A stretch of DNA of 64,000 bases from Phoronis australis (Eukaryota > Phoronida > Phoronidae): assembly GCA_002633005.1 (NCBI GenBank), contig NMRA01000096.1, forward strand, positions 188,001 through 252,000, given 5' to 3'. Shown in pieces: positions 1-11,554 of this stretch; positions within the stretch are counted from its first letter, which is position 1, and each line of letters opens with the position of its first letter. Under the pieces are notes generated by a model. That model did no database searches, was not told where the DNA came from, and saw nothing but the letters and a program-made list of their open reading frames with translations. Made by a program: the position numbers and the translations under genes.

Positions 1-911
1 AGATTCAAACAAATTCATACAATTAATAATAGGCGCTGTGTTTCAAAACACAGCACAATTACTACAACTTGGACCCACAAACAGGAAGAGAAATGCACAT
101 GACATAGAAAAAAGTTTTCGCAGTCTTAGTTTTTTCCCCGTTTAGGTGACCACAAAGGTTTTTCAGCACTAGAAACTTTTACAAAAACAATGTGTTTAGA
201 TTAACTGATGAACGCCGACCCTGACTGCTCCCATGTTATGCTCCCGAGAAGTTGAAAAGGATTGAGATTTGCCATGTGCATAACACAGTAACAATTTTCA
301 AGTGTCTAGTAATTTACTGCCCCACATAAATCTCCCCTAATTATTATTATTGTTTGCAATTTTGGTATTTAATTTTACTTGACTGGGTCCAAAATGTCAA
401 GATGACATCACATTAAATAATCGGATACTTAAACAAAATCACAAGATTAATTTCAATGTTCTGTTTAGACTACTTTCTTTCACAGAGCATAGATTCATTT
501 AACTGTTCAAATAACAAACTCAAAGCTGGCTATATTTTTATGATTTACTACACAAAACCATTTAACCATAGATTATTTAATAAAATGTAAAAGCCCATTG
601 GGCCAACAACCTCCAAAACAGGAAGTTGCCTTGTCTACAAGTCTCCCTATGATTCGCGGACCACTATTTTAGTAATTTTCAGACATTCCTCATATATCAT
701 ACCACTGTTACCATTGACGATATTAACGATGCATGTAAGTTGCATAATACGACTTTGAGGAATCCTCATCATCAACGATATTAGTCACATAAAAGTACTT
801 TACGAGAACAATCATCTCGTCTGTAATCAATCTCACGCTCGAAATAATTGCTGTAACTAATGCTACGGCAAAGTTGTTCAAACACTTAGTTTGCATATCG
901 TTAAATCTCAC
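1..911 (-). other. Intron or unseen part of the TXNDC16-like gene
   Basis: The next TXNDC16-like exon should begin in phase 0. Candidate acceptors here lead within a few codons to stops in that frame, so I place the next exon left of the window. No repeat or RNA gene was recognised. Confidence 0.4.
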
Positions 912-979
912 TTGCAGACTTGGAAAGTACATGCTGGTATTACAGTTTCCAAATACACGCATGATAAAATGTGTTGCGA
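912..979 (-). CDS. TXNDC16: TXNDC16-like exon 6 (putative)
   Basis: 68 nt. Acceptor GTAAATTTTACAG and donor CAA|GTGAGA. The carried G plus TC gives Val179, then ATHFIMRVFGNCNTSMYF and PSLQ, ending in phase 0. The M-x7-T-x3-F spacing agrees with the human segment after the YVRAIG strand, but identity is low. Phase fit and splice sites support it; resemblance alone would not. It contains sequon NTS at N192. Confidence 0.6.
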
Positions 980-3900
980 CTGTAAAATTTACACCCATTG
1001 CTCTTTTAAGTACAATTCTAAGGTAAAGCTGACTGCCACAAAGCACAACGAAAAAACATACACATCACATGACAAGACAAAAAAACTAAATTGAAAGCTT
1101 GTCACTCAAAAATTGACTCTTAGTTTAGTAAACATAGATTCACAGTTTATCATAACGAGCCAATTTTAATTATTAAAAGAACATTATGCCATATCGATTT
1201 TTGAAACAACTAAAGCATGTCTTACCCCTGGAGCCAAGTGCTGAAAAATATGCAAATATGACGTCACGAGTGCCCCTCGCCCTATTGGTAAATTCTTTTC
1301 TCTCATTGGCATCTGTTGCAATGTGAAAATTCTCATACTTAGCCAGCCTGTGGAGCAATAAAAGGTATCAGCTGATAAAATTTTATATACATTAATTAAG
1401 ACTACTTTAAAAGAACTGAAACCACCAGTACAGCTATGTAAGGCATAAACACTTTTGCAAATCATAACAACAATGGACTAATCCACAGTTTTTGTCTCTT
1501 CCATTTCCAGCACAAAAAACAGCAGAACTGCTCTAGATCTAATAGTTGACTCCACAATATTTTCTCCCATCCATTAGGATCAAAATGCCATAAAATCTTG
1601 GTTAATTTTTATATAACCTTATAAAGGCAATTCCACTGAACAATAGTTTTCAAAAACGTTGACATTTCTTCGCATCAATAATCTGGCAAAATTTGGTAGC
1701 AGAAACATCCAACTTATTTTCAAATGATTAAGCGAGATTTTGGTCTAGCTTCTCATCACCAACTTCAACGAAGCTAGACAAATTTTAATGAAATTTGTCA
1801 ACTTCTTTTCAAAATCACAGTCTATAGTTCTGTGCAAAACTAACTGGACAAACATGCTACAATTTCCAATACTAAAGGAAAAGTTGATGAAAATTATGAG
1901 GTAAAAACAAAGATTAAAGAAAAACACATTGAAATGTCATGCCCCACTCGCACAATCATATTGCCAGCCTTATTCATGTGAATCAGATAAGATACAATGA
2001 CCTCAGTTTCAGAGCAAACAACACAAGTTAAATGAAAGCGTGATGAGGAGAAATACCTGGCGGAATCGAATAAAAATTTAAAGGTGAGGTCAATGACGAA
2101 GCCAAGTACATCAATAACCAAACCATGACCCAGATGCCCGTTAGACCAAAGTATCAGGTAGCCTGTTAGGAGATCTATTTACATGCCAAATGTAAAATGG
2201 TTCAGTCAAAGGATCATGTAGTTAGAGCTTGCAAACATAATTCAAAACATGGCCGTCATAAGTGCCATCTTGCATCCGATTTCGCCCAACAGCTTAAGTC
2301 CTTAGGCTGTTGACTAGATGAACACCGCACGTAAATTTCTTGTTGATCAGATGAAAAACACAATCTCTAGCACAAATATGATAGGCTAACAAAGTGCAGC
2401 TAGAAATAGTCAATAAAGGAACAGTCATTTAAGCAGTAAATCTCAAATAACACGAGAACGGTAAATCATAGCGAGAAACAGGCTTCCCATGCTAATAGTG
2501 CTTGAAAAGATCTATTCACATCCAGATCCGTCAAGGGATGCCGAAGATACAGCACAAAAGCTCAATTAGTGGAGACCAGGTCTCAGAAAAACATCAAATA
2601 ACTCGAGAATATTAAGTCCAAGAGGAAAACAATTGGCACACTTCCGATAGCCCTTGAAATGATCTGTCCACAGAAAACAATTCATCATGACTTTCTGAGA
2701 TGACTTACGTCAGCACGTTAGAAACTATTCCGTGGATGGATGTCAACATGTCAAGTTCTATTGCTTGAAGCTCATGGCCATACCTGAAGCAGAATGAATT
2801 GATTGTTACGTGAAGTATCACATTGGGTTGAGTGAGGAAAATGGTAACATCTCACTAATACAGGACACAATATGGCCAACAAGGAAAACTTCAATTGTTT
2901 GTTTTTCCTTCAATGCAAGTAACGCCAATAAATGATGAACGGTAAAAAAAATTGAGACGAACATAAGTGCCGAAACTGCCATATTTTCCTTTTTCAGAGG
3001 CTTGCCACAATTGTTTCAAATGCTTAAAATTTTGTCAAATGTTCTTACGTCACACAAACCATGCTAAAAGCAAAGTAAGTTTTCTTGAAAAATTATTTTT
3101 GTTGAGAAATTTGGCAAAATGAAATTGCACCTGTTTGACATATTGTCTCCCAAACTTAAGAAGTTCTATCGTAATATCATTACCATAGCTACCATGAGAC
3201 AATGTTTCAAAACACTGACAACAACAGACTTTTGAAAATGAAGAAATGGCAATTATTTGGAAAAAATGGCAATTAATTTGTATTCAAAATTGGTAAAGCA
3301 GTGTTGGAGATCCCTTGGTTATGAGGAAGTGTCCACATTTCATTAAAATATTCAGTTGGCTATTTCTGACCCTTAAAAGCATACAACAGAGATTTCACAA
3401 ATGGTATGTCATTTCATATCGAATATCGCCCCCGGAGACTCACTCCTATTGACGAGGTGTCCACAGGCATGTACTCAAAATTGCGTGTAGGCGATACTTT
3501 TTCAGGGAGTTTAGCGGGACCTGCATGGAGTCTAATAGGCCTCTAAATTTCCATTTCGTGAGGGTGAGCCAGAAAAATATACCTCGCAAAAGGGGGTGGG
3601 TATTAGCAGACCTGGCACCCGCAGTAAGAGGTCTCAGCAATTGTTGGTACACGCCTACGGGCACCTTGTCAATATGAGTGACTCCACGGGACCACACCAG
3701 AGTTACACACAGGTTTACCTAACCGGTTCAAAGTACCAGGCAGGATAATGTCAGTCTGCTAAACGGGCAAATGTAACCTACCCTTTTAGCGAATTACATG
3801 GCAACTATGGGAAAAGACCACCCACCAAGGAACATAATGTACAAGCTGTGACACAGGGTGTATGAGTTTTTACTTGATTCTTCCCTTTAACTTGGAAGAT

Positions 3901-6900
3901 GAACGCCAATGATGCATTAGCAGGTGACAGAATGAGGATTGACTGAAATCATCTTAACACTACACAGGTATCCTTTGAATGCTGGGTACTGACATTTTGG
4001 TGATTCCGGACAGTGGGTTTGATTTAGCGAATTTCCACTCTTAAAACTCAAATTTTTCAAAATAAATGTACACATCATTTCATATCACTAATTCACAAAA
4101 ATGACAGTTCAGAGGTTAAAACAGTGGCACTAAACTTAAATCTTTAATTAAAACATCAGAACGGTATCCTAACTGGCAATTAAAAACTTGTTCAAGGCAG
4201 CCGTTTTCCTGCTGAATTGAAGTATACTAATATAGAAATATCACACCAACACAAATAGTGATGACATCATACCTACCCAAATAGTGATGACATCATACCT
4301 AAACAAATAGTGATGACATCATACCTACACAAATAGTGATGACATCACACCTACACAAATAGTGATGACATATCCTTCCAACTCAGGTAACCAGCCATCC
4401 ACGAAATGTCTCTATTTTCTGAATGTCCAACAATGGAAAAATCCTAATTTGTGCCTTGCTTCAGAGGTTAGTCACGCAAATCTCCTCTTGTGTTCATATT
4501 GGTTTGTAATCACAGGACTGATATTTTTTGCACCAATTGTAACTGCTTCCAATCAGAACATTTTCAAGGAACTTTAACTCTTACACAAACAGATCCAAAT
4601 TACTACAAATTTTGAAAGTACGATTTATAAGTGTGTTAACCGATCCTGTTGTATGTTCTCAGGAACGAAATTAACTCAAATGCTGAGCGTTACCTAAACA
4701 GGAATATTGGAGCTTACAGCTGTGGTGATTGGTGTTGTCCTGTTCCCAACATTATTACTTTCACTATGCATTTGGATGTGATTCTGACCAGTGTGACTAT
4801 ATACACACTGGATTTTGATTTGTTTGATGTGATGCTGTCGTACTACCTCTCCCTGAAGACGGTTCCATTGTAATAAACCAAAATGTTGGATTTGGATATG
4901 TCAATCTTCACGTGTGCGCTTGTGATTAAATTTCAGTTACCTCATTGAGTTATTATTATTCGACATTTCTGTTCCATTTCTCACACACTCAAGTCTCAGA
5001 AAAATTTTTTTTCGTGATGTTCCATTGTGAATGAAACGACGTCACTTCAGTTTTAGGTCAAGAACTGAACAACCAACCATAGAGCTGTGTAGTTGTTAAT
5101 AGAACTCATACGTGTAAAGCCCACATAACACAATGTCAGACACAGCGTACGCTTTAATAATGATGACTGCAGACATCTCACCTGAAGGCATACATCATGT
5201 TACTTGATCCTTTTCTATTGCAGTATGTTCGGTTTACTGTCTCCTCTGAACAATTCACCTAAAAAGTTACATGAGGCACCTGTATTTTTTATATCATATA
5301 GCCCACAGAAACTTTCTAGTGAAACACACATAAACAATTAAAGATTTCTTGTAAGTGAAGTGTCCATTGCTCCAAAGAGGTTCGGCAAAAAATACGACCT
5401 TGTGATGACAGCGCTCTTTCCCATTGAGGTTGGTCCCAGTTAAGGAAGAAAAATCAGGGAGACACCTAGCATTCAGTTAATAAATAAGTGTATTGTAGAT
5501 ATCCACTGGGATTTGAAGTGTTTTTAAATTCATAAATCAAAACAAATTGTTCTAAAAACAAAATGAAAAAACAAAACAGATATTATCAACACAACAGAGC
5601 AGTAAATTGAATTTTGGGGAAACCTTTTCCCATCACGTTCATTGAGAAATGGACAGCAAATTTTATGCAACTTTCGCCAATGGTCCCTTTTGGTTAGCCA
5701 AATTTTGATAACAATTATAACAAGCATTATTCAGGGATTGCATCTTTCCCAAAATCAGGGACCGTTAAAAATGACTATTGACCAAGTTTTCATGATTGGG
5801 ACAACATAAATGAAAATGGCAACTTGCACTGACTGTAAATATGCCAACACTGAGCACTAAATAATGTTGGAAACAGATGATATACAAAAAGTAAATGAAA
5901 TAATATACTCACAAGATGAAGATCCATGTTGTAGTTTTTCAAAATATTTGAAGCGTTTCTAAATGCACCATTAAACATATTCAGCAATGTTTTCTGTGGC
6001 TTGTCTGCAAGCAAACAAATATGGTTACAATAATGGCCATCCTATGTTCACAAGCACCGCCTGGCAATTTTTGTACCCGCCGATAAATACCCAGAAATGC
6101 TTCTCTTCATTTCCATGCCTACACAGAATAAAAATTTATTAATTGTAATTCTTCAGTTATTCGCACAATAATGGACGAAACTGTAATTTTTAAAGGCTGA
6201 TTAACTTATCTAAATGATTAAGTAAGAATTATTATTATCATTATTATTATTATTTAAGTGGAACTGGCATGCTAATTCCTTATCTCTGCCTGGTCAAATT
6301 AGTTAGAAATGCAACACATACTGTAGCGACGATGTGAATATGAAGTATGTTGAAAACTGACAAATGTTTTTAACAACAACTTTTGTCTTAAAAATGGGAA
6401 ATTTGAAAAAAATCTTTTAAAAAATGTCTTTCTAGGATTCTCCATGCATTCAAACATAGTGCTGTACTGCGACGAAGGAAAAACTACGAGCCATGTATGG
6501 AAATCTTGAGCCATTTTTGAAAACTTTGAAATGTTTTCTGCTTTACACGACAAATGATTGAACTAGTATTACACAGCGGTATTCTTTTGGTCTAAAAATG
6601 ATGGTGAAATGGCCAGTAAGCAAAAACAATGCATAAACTCAGAATTGATTCAGCAAATAAAAAAGGATGCGGGCGATCTGATACATGAATTACATCGAAT
6701 GAGCACAGGCCTCAAAGGTCGGGCCCATTGCAAAAAACACCTGATTTGAAACTCATGAGAACACTGCCATGTATATACGTAGTCATTAAGCTCTTCCTGA
6801 GAAAGGTTGCAGAAGTCCGAAGTCATGTAAGCAACATTCTTGAGCTACTGGTGCTTGGCATTTGAACCAAGTTATTGTCAACAGGTGGTATCCACAAAAA

Positions 6901-8784
6901 TCACTGCTTCCGCTTGCGTGGTCATTTCACTCAACCTTCTACCTAAAATTATCAGTGATTCCCCACAACAGATCTGGTCGTATTACTTTCACTGTGAATT
7001 AGCATAAAGACATAATAAGATGTGAAAACATGATGCGCAAATTGCAGTGCCATGTTAGAAGATAAGAGGACCTTGGCTTTACCCAAACTTTTGCTCTTGG
7101 TACGCAGTCCTTGGAAGCAACTTCCATAGGAGAAGCATGCTGAAGGTTCTGGGGCTTCTTTCTCTGCTCCAGCAGCTGTTTCAAGCTCCTTGGCAAGATA
7201 ATGTTCGAGAGGTGAGTTTTCAGTTGAAATTCTACATAATGCAGCTAGAAGTAACGACTGCACAAGGAATGGAGAAGCCAACATTGTCAACCAGCAATTC
7301 CTCATGCGTCCAACAAGCAGCTCTGTCAAAGTCGATATGATTTCTACGTAAGACACCCAGTATTTACTTGAAAAAACCATTATTTATTTTTGCGACAGAC
7401 TGATCAATAAAACGACGGTGATAATGTCAGGGGATCATGTGAAAGTATGGTGATGTTGCATGGAGGAACCCTACTCAATTTCAGAAGTAACTAGAACTTT
7501 GTAATATCCACCCAGATATAGGGTTTTTCAATAACTAGTCCTCATAGGTAATATAATCACTTTAACCTTGAGGGTTAGGGAGATCAAGGTTTCCGATTCT
7601 TTTTTGCTCATATAAGAAATTTATGAAAAGCACCACATAAAATCTTATTTTGCTATGTAAATCTGGCTACCTCCATTTAAAATGCACGGGAATTACAACA
7701 GTATATGCTGTAGCCATATTCTCCCGAAGACGTACTATTGGAGGTGATATGTTGCCTACAATCCTCACTGCCAAATATGACTTGCTCCTGTGTGTAAATG
7801 TAGTTGACAAGACTGAAGTGGGATATGATTGGATGGACAAGAACACAACCACATAGTCCAGTGTCTTTATTCTACACTAAATATTAAACATGACTAGGAA
7901 TTGAGACAAGAAGGTGGCAGGTTCATTTAGATGAAAGTTGATGAAAAGAAAAAAGCCATGGTGGTATTTGGACAAGAATGGCTGGGACAAACAGTTAGTT
8001 GGTCCACCAACTCTACTTAGGATACTCGTGCAACATCCACAGGCCATATACTGCCTGTTGGATAGGTCCCATATTTTGGGAAGCTGTTTTATTACCGACT
8101 CACCCCAGTGATAATCATGAACTAAAATAATATACTCGGTCCCATATTTTCTCAAAAATCAATTTCCCTGTGTCGTGTCCACAACTACAGGGGCACCAGT
8201 CATATATATAATGGACCCTGATTTAGAGAACCAGTTTCATCCACTAAATAACAGGACCGTTATTTAGTGATTGCCGGTTTTCTAAATCAGGGTCCACTAT
8301 ATCCAACTTGTGCCCCTATGGGTGATAGGTAATACCTACTTAATCATGTTAACATTTAAGTACTTGCAGACAGTGGTCAAATATTTTGAGAACCAACTTC
8401 CTTGACCTTGTCCCACCGTAGTCATTGTACATGGCCTGACTGATCGACGTAATAGTATACTTAGTTTAGTATTTTGAGAAAAAAAATTATGTCTGTGGGT
8501 TAACATGAAGTAAATACATGTCGTCATCACTGGTGTGGAATTTGAGCAAGGGTTGTATTACAATTCCAACCATCAGGGGCCATCGTCTGCGGTCAGACTG
8601 CAAAAACAGATGTACCTTTCCCGTTTGCAAAATACACCACAAACAATGACGGTTTCTTTTTTAGTTCCTCTGCTTCAGTCGCTGTAACTGTCTTCACATG
8701 ATCTTCCACTGGTTGCATATCTTTGGCACAAATAACGCACAATATGTTTAGGAAAAGCAGGATACGCAAAGGTGCAGCCCCCAT
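912..8784 (-). CDS. TXNDC16: TXNDC16/ERp90-like gene, 5' part (six exons, 201 residues, partial)
   Basis: Predicted CDS join, minus strand: 8616-8784, 5913-6004, 5182-5258, 2709-2783, 1226-1347, 912-979; it continues left of the window. Phases agree at every junction (1, 0, 2, 2, 1, 0). The start ATG at 8784 has A at -3 and G at +4, and opens a signal peptide (MGAAPLRILLFLNILCVICA). The mature part has thioredoxin-like strands (SLFVVYF, residues 46-52; MDLHLVNC, 83-90) and a second segment (DVIFAYFSALGS, 166-177). From memory of the human protein these align with its N-terminal SLAYF, VAKVNC, NAIVAHVL and NIIFSYVRAIG stretches. N-glycosylation sequons at N73 (NAS), N89 (NCS), N96 (NRT) and N192 (NTS) fit an ER-luminal glycoprotein. 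No CXXC redox motif occurs in this part. In the family, ERp90 is an ER protein reported to associate with the flavoprotein ERFAD. The identification rests on recalled alignment, so exon 6 is the least certain. Confidence 0.8.
1226..1347 (-). CDS. TXNDC16: TXNDC16-like exon 5
   Basis: 122 nt. Acceptor TTTATTGCTCCACAG and donor AGGG|GTAAGA. AC plus G gives Thr138. The exon encodes LAKYENFHIATDANERKEFT, then RDVIFAYFSALGS. The last segment closely resembles the family's NIIFSYVRAIG strand-helix and starts a second thioredoxin-like domain. It ends with one base (G). Confidence 0.8.
1348..2708 (-). other. TXNDC16-like intron 4
   Basis: AT-rich intron sequence. An open stretch around 1894-2121 on the minus strand has an acceptor-like pyrimidine tract at about 2060, but the peptide does not resemble the family, and exon 4 joins exon 5 in phase without it. 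Confidence 0.5.
2709..2783 (-). CDS. TXNDC16: TXNDC16-like exon 4
   Basis: 75 nt. Acceptor CATTCTGCTTCAG and donor GAC|GTAAGT. Two carried bases plus G make Arg113, then YGHELQAIELDMLTSIHGIV. This aligns with the family stretch that follows the first thioredoxin-like core and ends NAIVAHVL; here it reads HGIVSNVL. It ends with two bases (AC). Only the frame carried from exon 3 is open. Confidence 0.75.
2941..3170. repeat. Dispersed repeat family E, copy 1
   Basis: The internal sequence is similar along its length to 33134-33341 in MRCK intron 1: a CCATATTTTCC/CCATGTTTCG block, an AAATGCTTAAAATTTT/AAATGCCTAAAATAATTTT block, a CAAACCATGCTAAAAGCAAAG/CAAACCAGCTGGAAGCAAGG block and a TTTTGTTGAGAAATTT/TTTTTTGATAAATTT block. 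Termini are degraded. It is probably a MITE remnant. Confidence 0.6.
4251..4371. repeat. 26-bp tandem repeat, about 4.7 units
   Basis: Unit ACAAATAGTGATGACATCAT plus ACCTAC repeats at 4251, 4277, 4303, 4329 and partly at 4355, with only a few substitutions. Each unit contains TGATGACATCA, a near-palindrome resembling a CRE/AP-1 half-site pair. It lies in intron 3 of the TXNDC16-like gene. Confidence 0.92.
5182..5258 (-). CDS. TXNDC16: TXNDC16-like exon 3
   Basis: 77 nt. Acceptor AACTTTTTAG and donor CAG|GTGAGA. It begins VNCSEE and continues to TYCNRKG and MMYAF. Joined to exon 2 this makes MDLHL-VNC, which matches the strand leading into VNC in human TXNDC16, including the second cysteine about ten residues later. 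Sequons NCS and NRT are present. It ends with two bases (AG). Confidence 0.82.
5913..6004 (-). CDS. TXNDC16: TXNDC16-like exon 2
   Basis: 92 nt. Acceptor TTTGTTTGCTTGCAG and strong donor CTT|GTGAGT. The single G left by exon 1 plus AC gives Asp57, and the exon ends in phase 0. It encodes an amphipathic helix (LLNMFNGAFRNASNILKNY) with sequon N73, then the strand MDLHL, matching the helix-strand order after the first strand of the family's first thioredoxin-like domain. Confidence 0.8.
6005..8615 (-). other. TXNDC16-like intron 1
   Basis: A 2.6 kb intron. It contains the foldback element at 8206-8302. A 142-residue open frame at 6952-7380 (minus) matches no family I know and is not needed for phase. 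Confidence 0.6.
8206..8302. mobile_element. Foldback element (long inverted repeat)
   Basis: Near-perfect inverted repeat of about 97 bp. The outer arms are ATATAATGGACCCTGATTTA and the complement of TAAATCAGGGTCCACTATAT; inner arms ACTAAATAAC and GTTATTTAGT flank a short AGGACC loop. Paired TA-rich ends and the full hairpin suggest a Tc1/mariner- or pogo-type MITE. The superfamily is inference. Confidence 0.75.
8616..8784 (-). CDS. TXNDC16: TXNDC16-like exon 1 (start codon and signal peptide)
   Basis: Encodes residues 1-56 plus one base. ATG at 8784 lies in a strong Kozak context (AAACATGG on the minus strand). The hydrophobic core RILLFLNILCVICA is followed by an acidic, lysine-rich mature start and a predicted beta strand SLFVVYF. 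The donor is AAAG|GTACAT. Reading on past the donor meets a stop after a few codons. Confidence 0.8.
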
Positions 8785-11220
8785 GTTTATCACACGTTGC
8801 GCTTACAAGTTACAGCAGTATAACAATAAGATTCAGTGAACTGTGATTATTTATTTTTGAAACGGATTGGTCCAAAAATCAAGGGTAGAAGAGGTCAGTA
8901 TACATGGAATGAGAGACGCTAAATAATTTGCATGAACAAATGATAAAAGGTATTAGTAAACGGAATTGAGATTCAAACTTTTTTGAAGTTGTTCACCAAA
9001 ACTTTTGCATAAAATAAACTACTTTACATCTTATTAATTTACTCCTTACCTAATGCAGAAATGGTGTTTTGGCAGGTATCCGCATGCGTATCACTGTTTC
9101 CTGTATATTATTTAGGTCATTTACTCTGCGGGGTCAAATATATTTCTCTTATGGGTCAGCCATCTTGGTTTAGAATTTACTTATGAACTTCATCTCCGCT
9201 TCAAAAAGTGATTATGTTGTGGATTATTCCAATAAGTGTTCGTGAGGATTAAGCAGAAGATTCGAAAAAGCGATGACATGTGAACTTGACAAAAATTTGT
9301 AAGTTTTTCCGTCATATATTGTCGATGTAATGGGTGTTCATTCAATCTCCTTCTGTGTGCTAATTTTTGCACACCCAAATGTGAAACATTTTTTTGAATG
9401 AGCTTTTGACTAGACCGACTCTAGGTAAAGTAATTTTTACTCACGGTAACTCTAACGTCTAGTTGCAACAGGGAATATGTTGTGTTTTTACCTGACGATG
9501 ACTCGTCCTAATTTACAGTCATTTATGATTCAACTGAAGTTTCATCCAGACATTCAGCACAGTGAGTGATCAGGATTATTATTTACTAATAGTAATAAAT
9601 TAATCATTACCTGATTGCCGTAAACGTCTGATAGTGATTATGATATGCCTTCTTGACTATGGATTTATGAGAGATGTGAAAGGATCTAAAATTGTTCTGT
9701 ACTTTCTTCTGTATGACGTGAACCGTGAACTTCATAATGTTTTCAATCGAGCCGAGATTCAAACGTGTAATTTCTGTGCTGTTCACCGGACTGGTCGACA
9801 GAGAGCTTCACTGAAGTCGTACTTCACATGCAAGCTTTTTACACAGCATTTACCGATTAACATTTATATTTTTGGATTAATGCACGTACTCGTAATGAAC
9901 TGGCTATGCACCACTTACACCAAAACTTTCACCGTTTTTGTTTACATGAGCTTAAGACACCATTTCACATCTCCTCCAGTAAAGAGCAGGAGAGTATGAG
10001 GCAAGATGACACTGAAATTGACCTTTACTCACCGATTGAAGTGAGCTGCATACTTTTTGGAAGATAAAATATTGATGAGACGAGCCTTTACAATAACTCT
10101 AGACACATTTAAGGAAATTTTATTCATATAATAGTGTGCGGGCACTGGTAAGACATGCGTGGGTGCTTAACAGTGAAAATTTCTGGTGTGGGGGGTAAGG
10201 CAAGCATGTCTGCTAACCTGGGTGAGTACAATAGTTGTATTTATTTATGTATATTTTAAGCACATGTTTAATGTAGGTATATTTAGTGACAAGAGGAAGG
10301 TCTATTGTCTAGAGTGTATGCTCACTGCTGGTGAAGTGCGTGATTCTACCAGAATTTGAGTATGTGAATCGACATTTTAGGACAGAAAAGTGCAGACAAA
10401 GGCAATTTTTTTCACTAAAGACGTGCAAAAATACCGCTATCATTTTCAGGCTACTCTGAGAGACTGAGACTAGTAACAAATCGGTGAGCATTCTCAAGGT
10501 AGAGGCTTCAAAAATTGGAGGGGTTATTCTGGCTATATTGATAGTTTGAAATTGTCGAGATTCTGCTGTGCTTGAATGTATTCCCGCTTTTAGTGGATCT
10601 CTTGGACTGACCTTGTCAGCTTTCAAATGTAGCGTAAGCACCTGATCAACATACCTGTTTTTTCAAATTTGCTTTTTTGTTTTAAGCTGTTCAGAAATGC
10701 TCATTCTGGAAGCAAAATATGGTTGTAAAATTAAAATTCAAAGGTTTTGACACTGCTTGTGATTGCTAAAATGGACCTCTCACAGCTGATATTTGCTAAA
10801 TCTGGTCTTCCATCGCATGGCGAGCTGCTCTTCTCTGAACTGCCTAGATCGTTCCGACTTGCTGTGGGAAGGTATCAGGCTTCATGGAAGGATATTCTGA
10901 CGATTTGTCTCCGGACGTATGATGAGCATTCTTGACAGCATTATGAACAATGGCATAGGAATCATCACTACTGGAAGGAATCTCAGTTCTCTTCTCATCA
11001 TTTGAACACTGTCACCTTACTTGGCCTACTTGCCAGCCATCTTGGACTCTTGGTGAAATAGTGACTAGCTAAGTGCACCAGCAAGCCGGGCCTCCACTCT
11101 CCAGAAATCCAACGTTCATCATAGACTGTGACCAGTCTGTTCAGTTGTTGTGCATTTCTTTATATGAGTTTCTTTTGTCCTGGTTTGGATATGGTGCATA
11201 TAGTTCAGAGCTTCTAGTAG

Positions 11221-11554
11221 TGCCCTCCACCCCAGAACAAGTTACTCCTGGAACGAGTTATCGCTAGGTTTGGTGGCTGTGTGGACGCAGTCGCTATTTA
11301 ATCTAGTGCAACTTGCCCAATTGTGACAACTTGTACTCCACCTTATCGAGGTAGGGTAACTTGTTCTAGAATGTCTTGTGCCAGTTCTACTTCTTGTGTG
11401 GCAGCAAACCTGGGGCAAGGTGGAAGTATTTGTCTGCTGTGGTTACATACAGACATTCATCGTCACCCATAGAATGACAACTTCTGGACACTCCACTTAA
11501 AAGTGGGGTAAGTTGCACTAGTGCAAATTGTTCTAGGATAGGCTGTGTTCATGG
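11221..11554. mobile_element. MITE family A, copy 1
   Basis: Left end TGCCCTCCACCCCAGAACAA and right end TTGTTCTAGGATAGGCTGTG are rough inverted repeats. The interior (GTTACTCCTGGAACGAGTT, CGCTAGGTTTG, GTGCAACTTGCCC, TGTGACAACTT) matches the copies in the 30-32 kb block closely and the 44.3 kb copy in reverse orientation. No protein coding is evident, so it is non-autonomous. Confidence 0.75.

Larger units (their letters stand above)
2784..5181 (-). other. TXNDC16-like intron 3
   Basis: Contains a family-E transposon remnant (about 2941-3170) and a 26-bp minisatellite (4251-4371). Open frames at 3446-3697 (minus) and 4362-4873 (plus) have no recognisable product and no convincing splice sites. 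Confidence 0.5.

Noticed and set aside
1894-2121. Possible extra TXNDC16-like exon with an acceptor-like tract at about 2060
   Set aside because: The peptide does not align with the family and exon 4 joins exon 5 in phase without it.
4362-4873. Plus-strand frames of 71 and 74 codons opposite TXNDC16-like intron 3
   Set aside because: No domain or splice context; one starts inside the minisatellite.
6952-7380. 142-codon minus-strand open frame in TXNDC16-like intron 1
   Set aside because: No recognised domain, and exons 1 and 2 join in phase without it; likely chance in AT-rich DNA.
9634-9999. 121-codon open frame in the intergenic region
   Set aside because: No recognisable motif, no supporting splice or promoter signal, composition like surrounding non-coding DNA.
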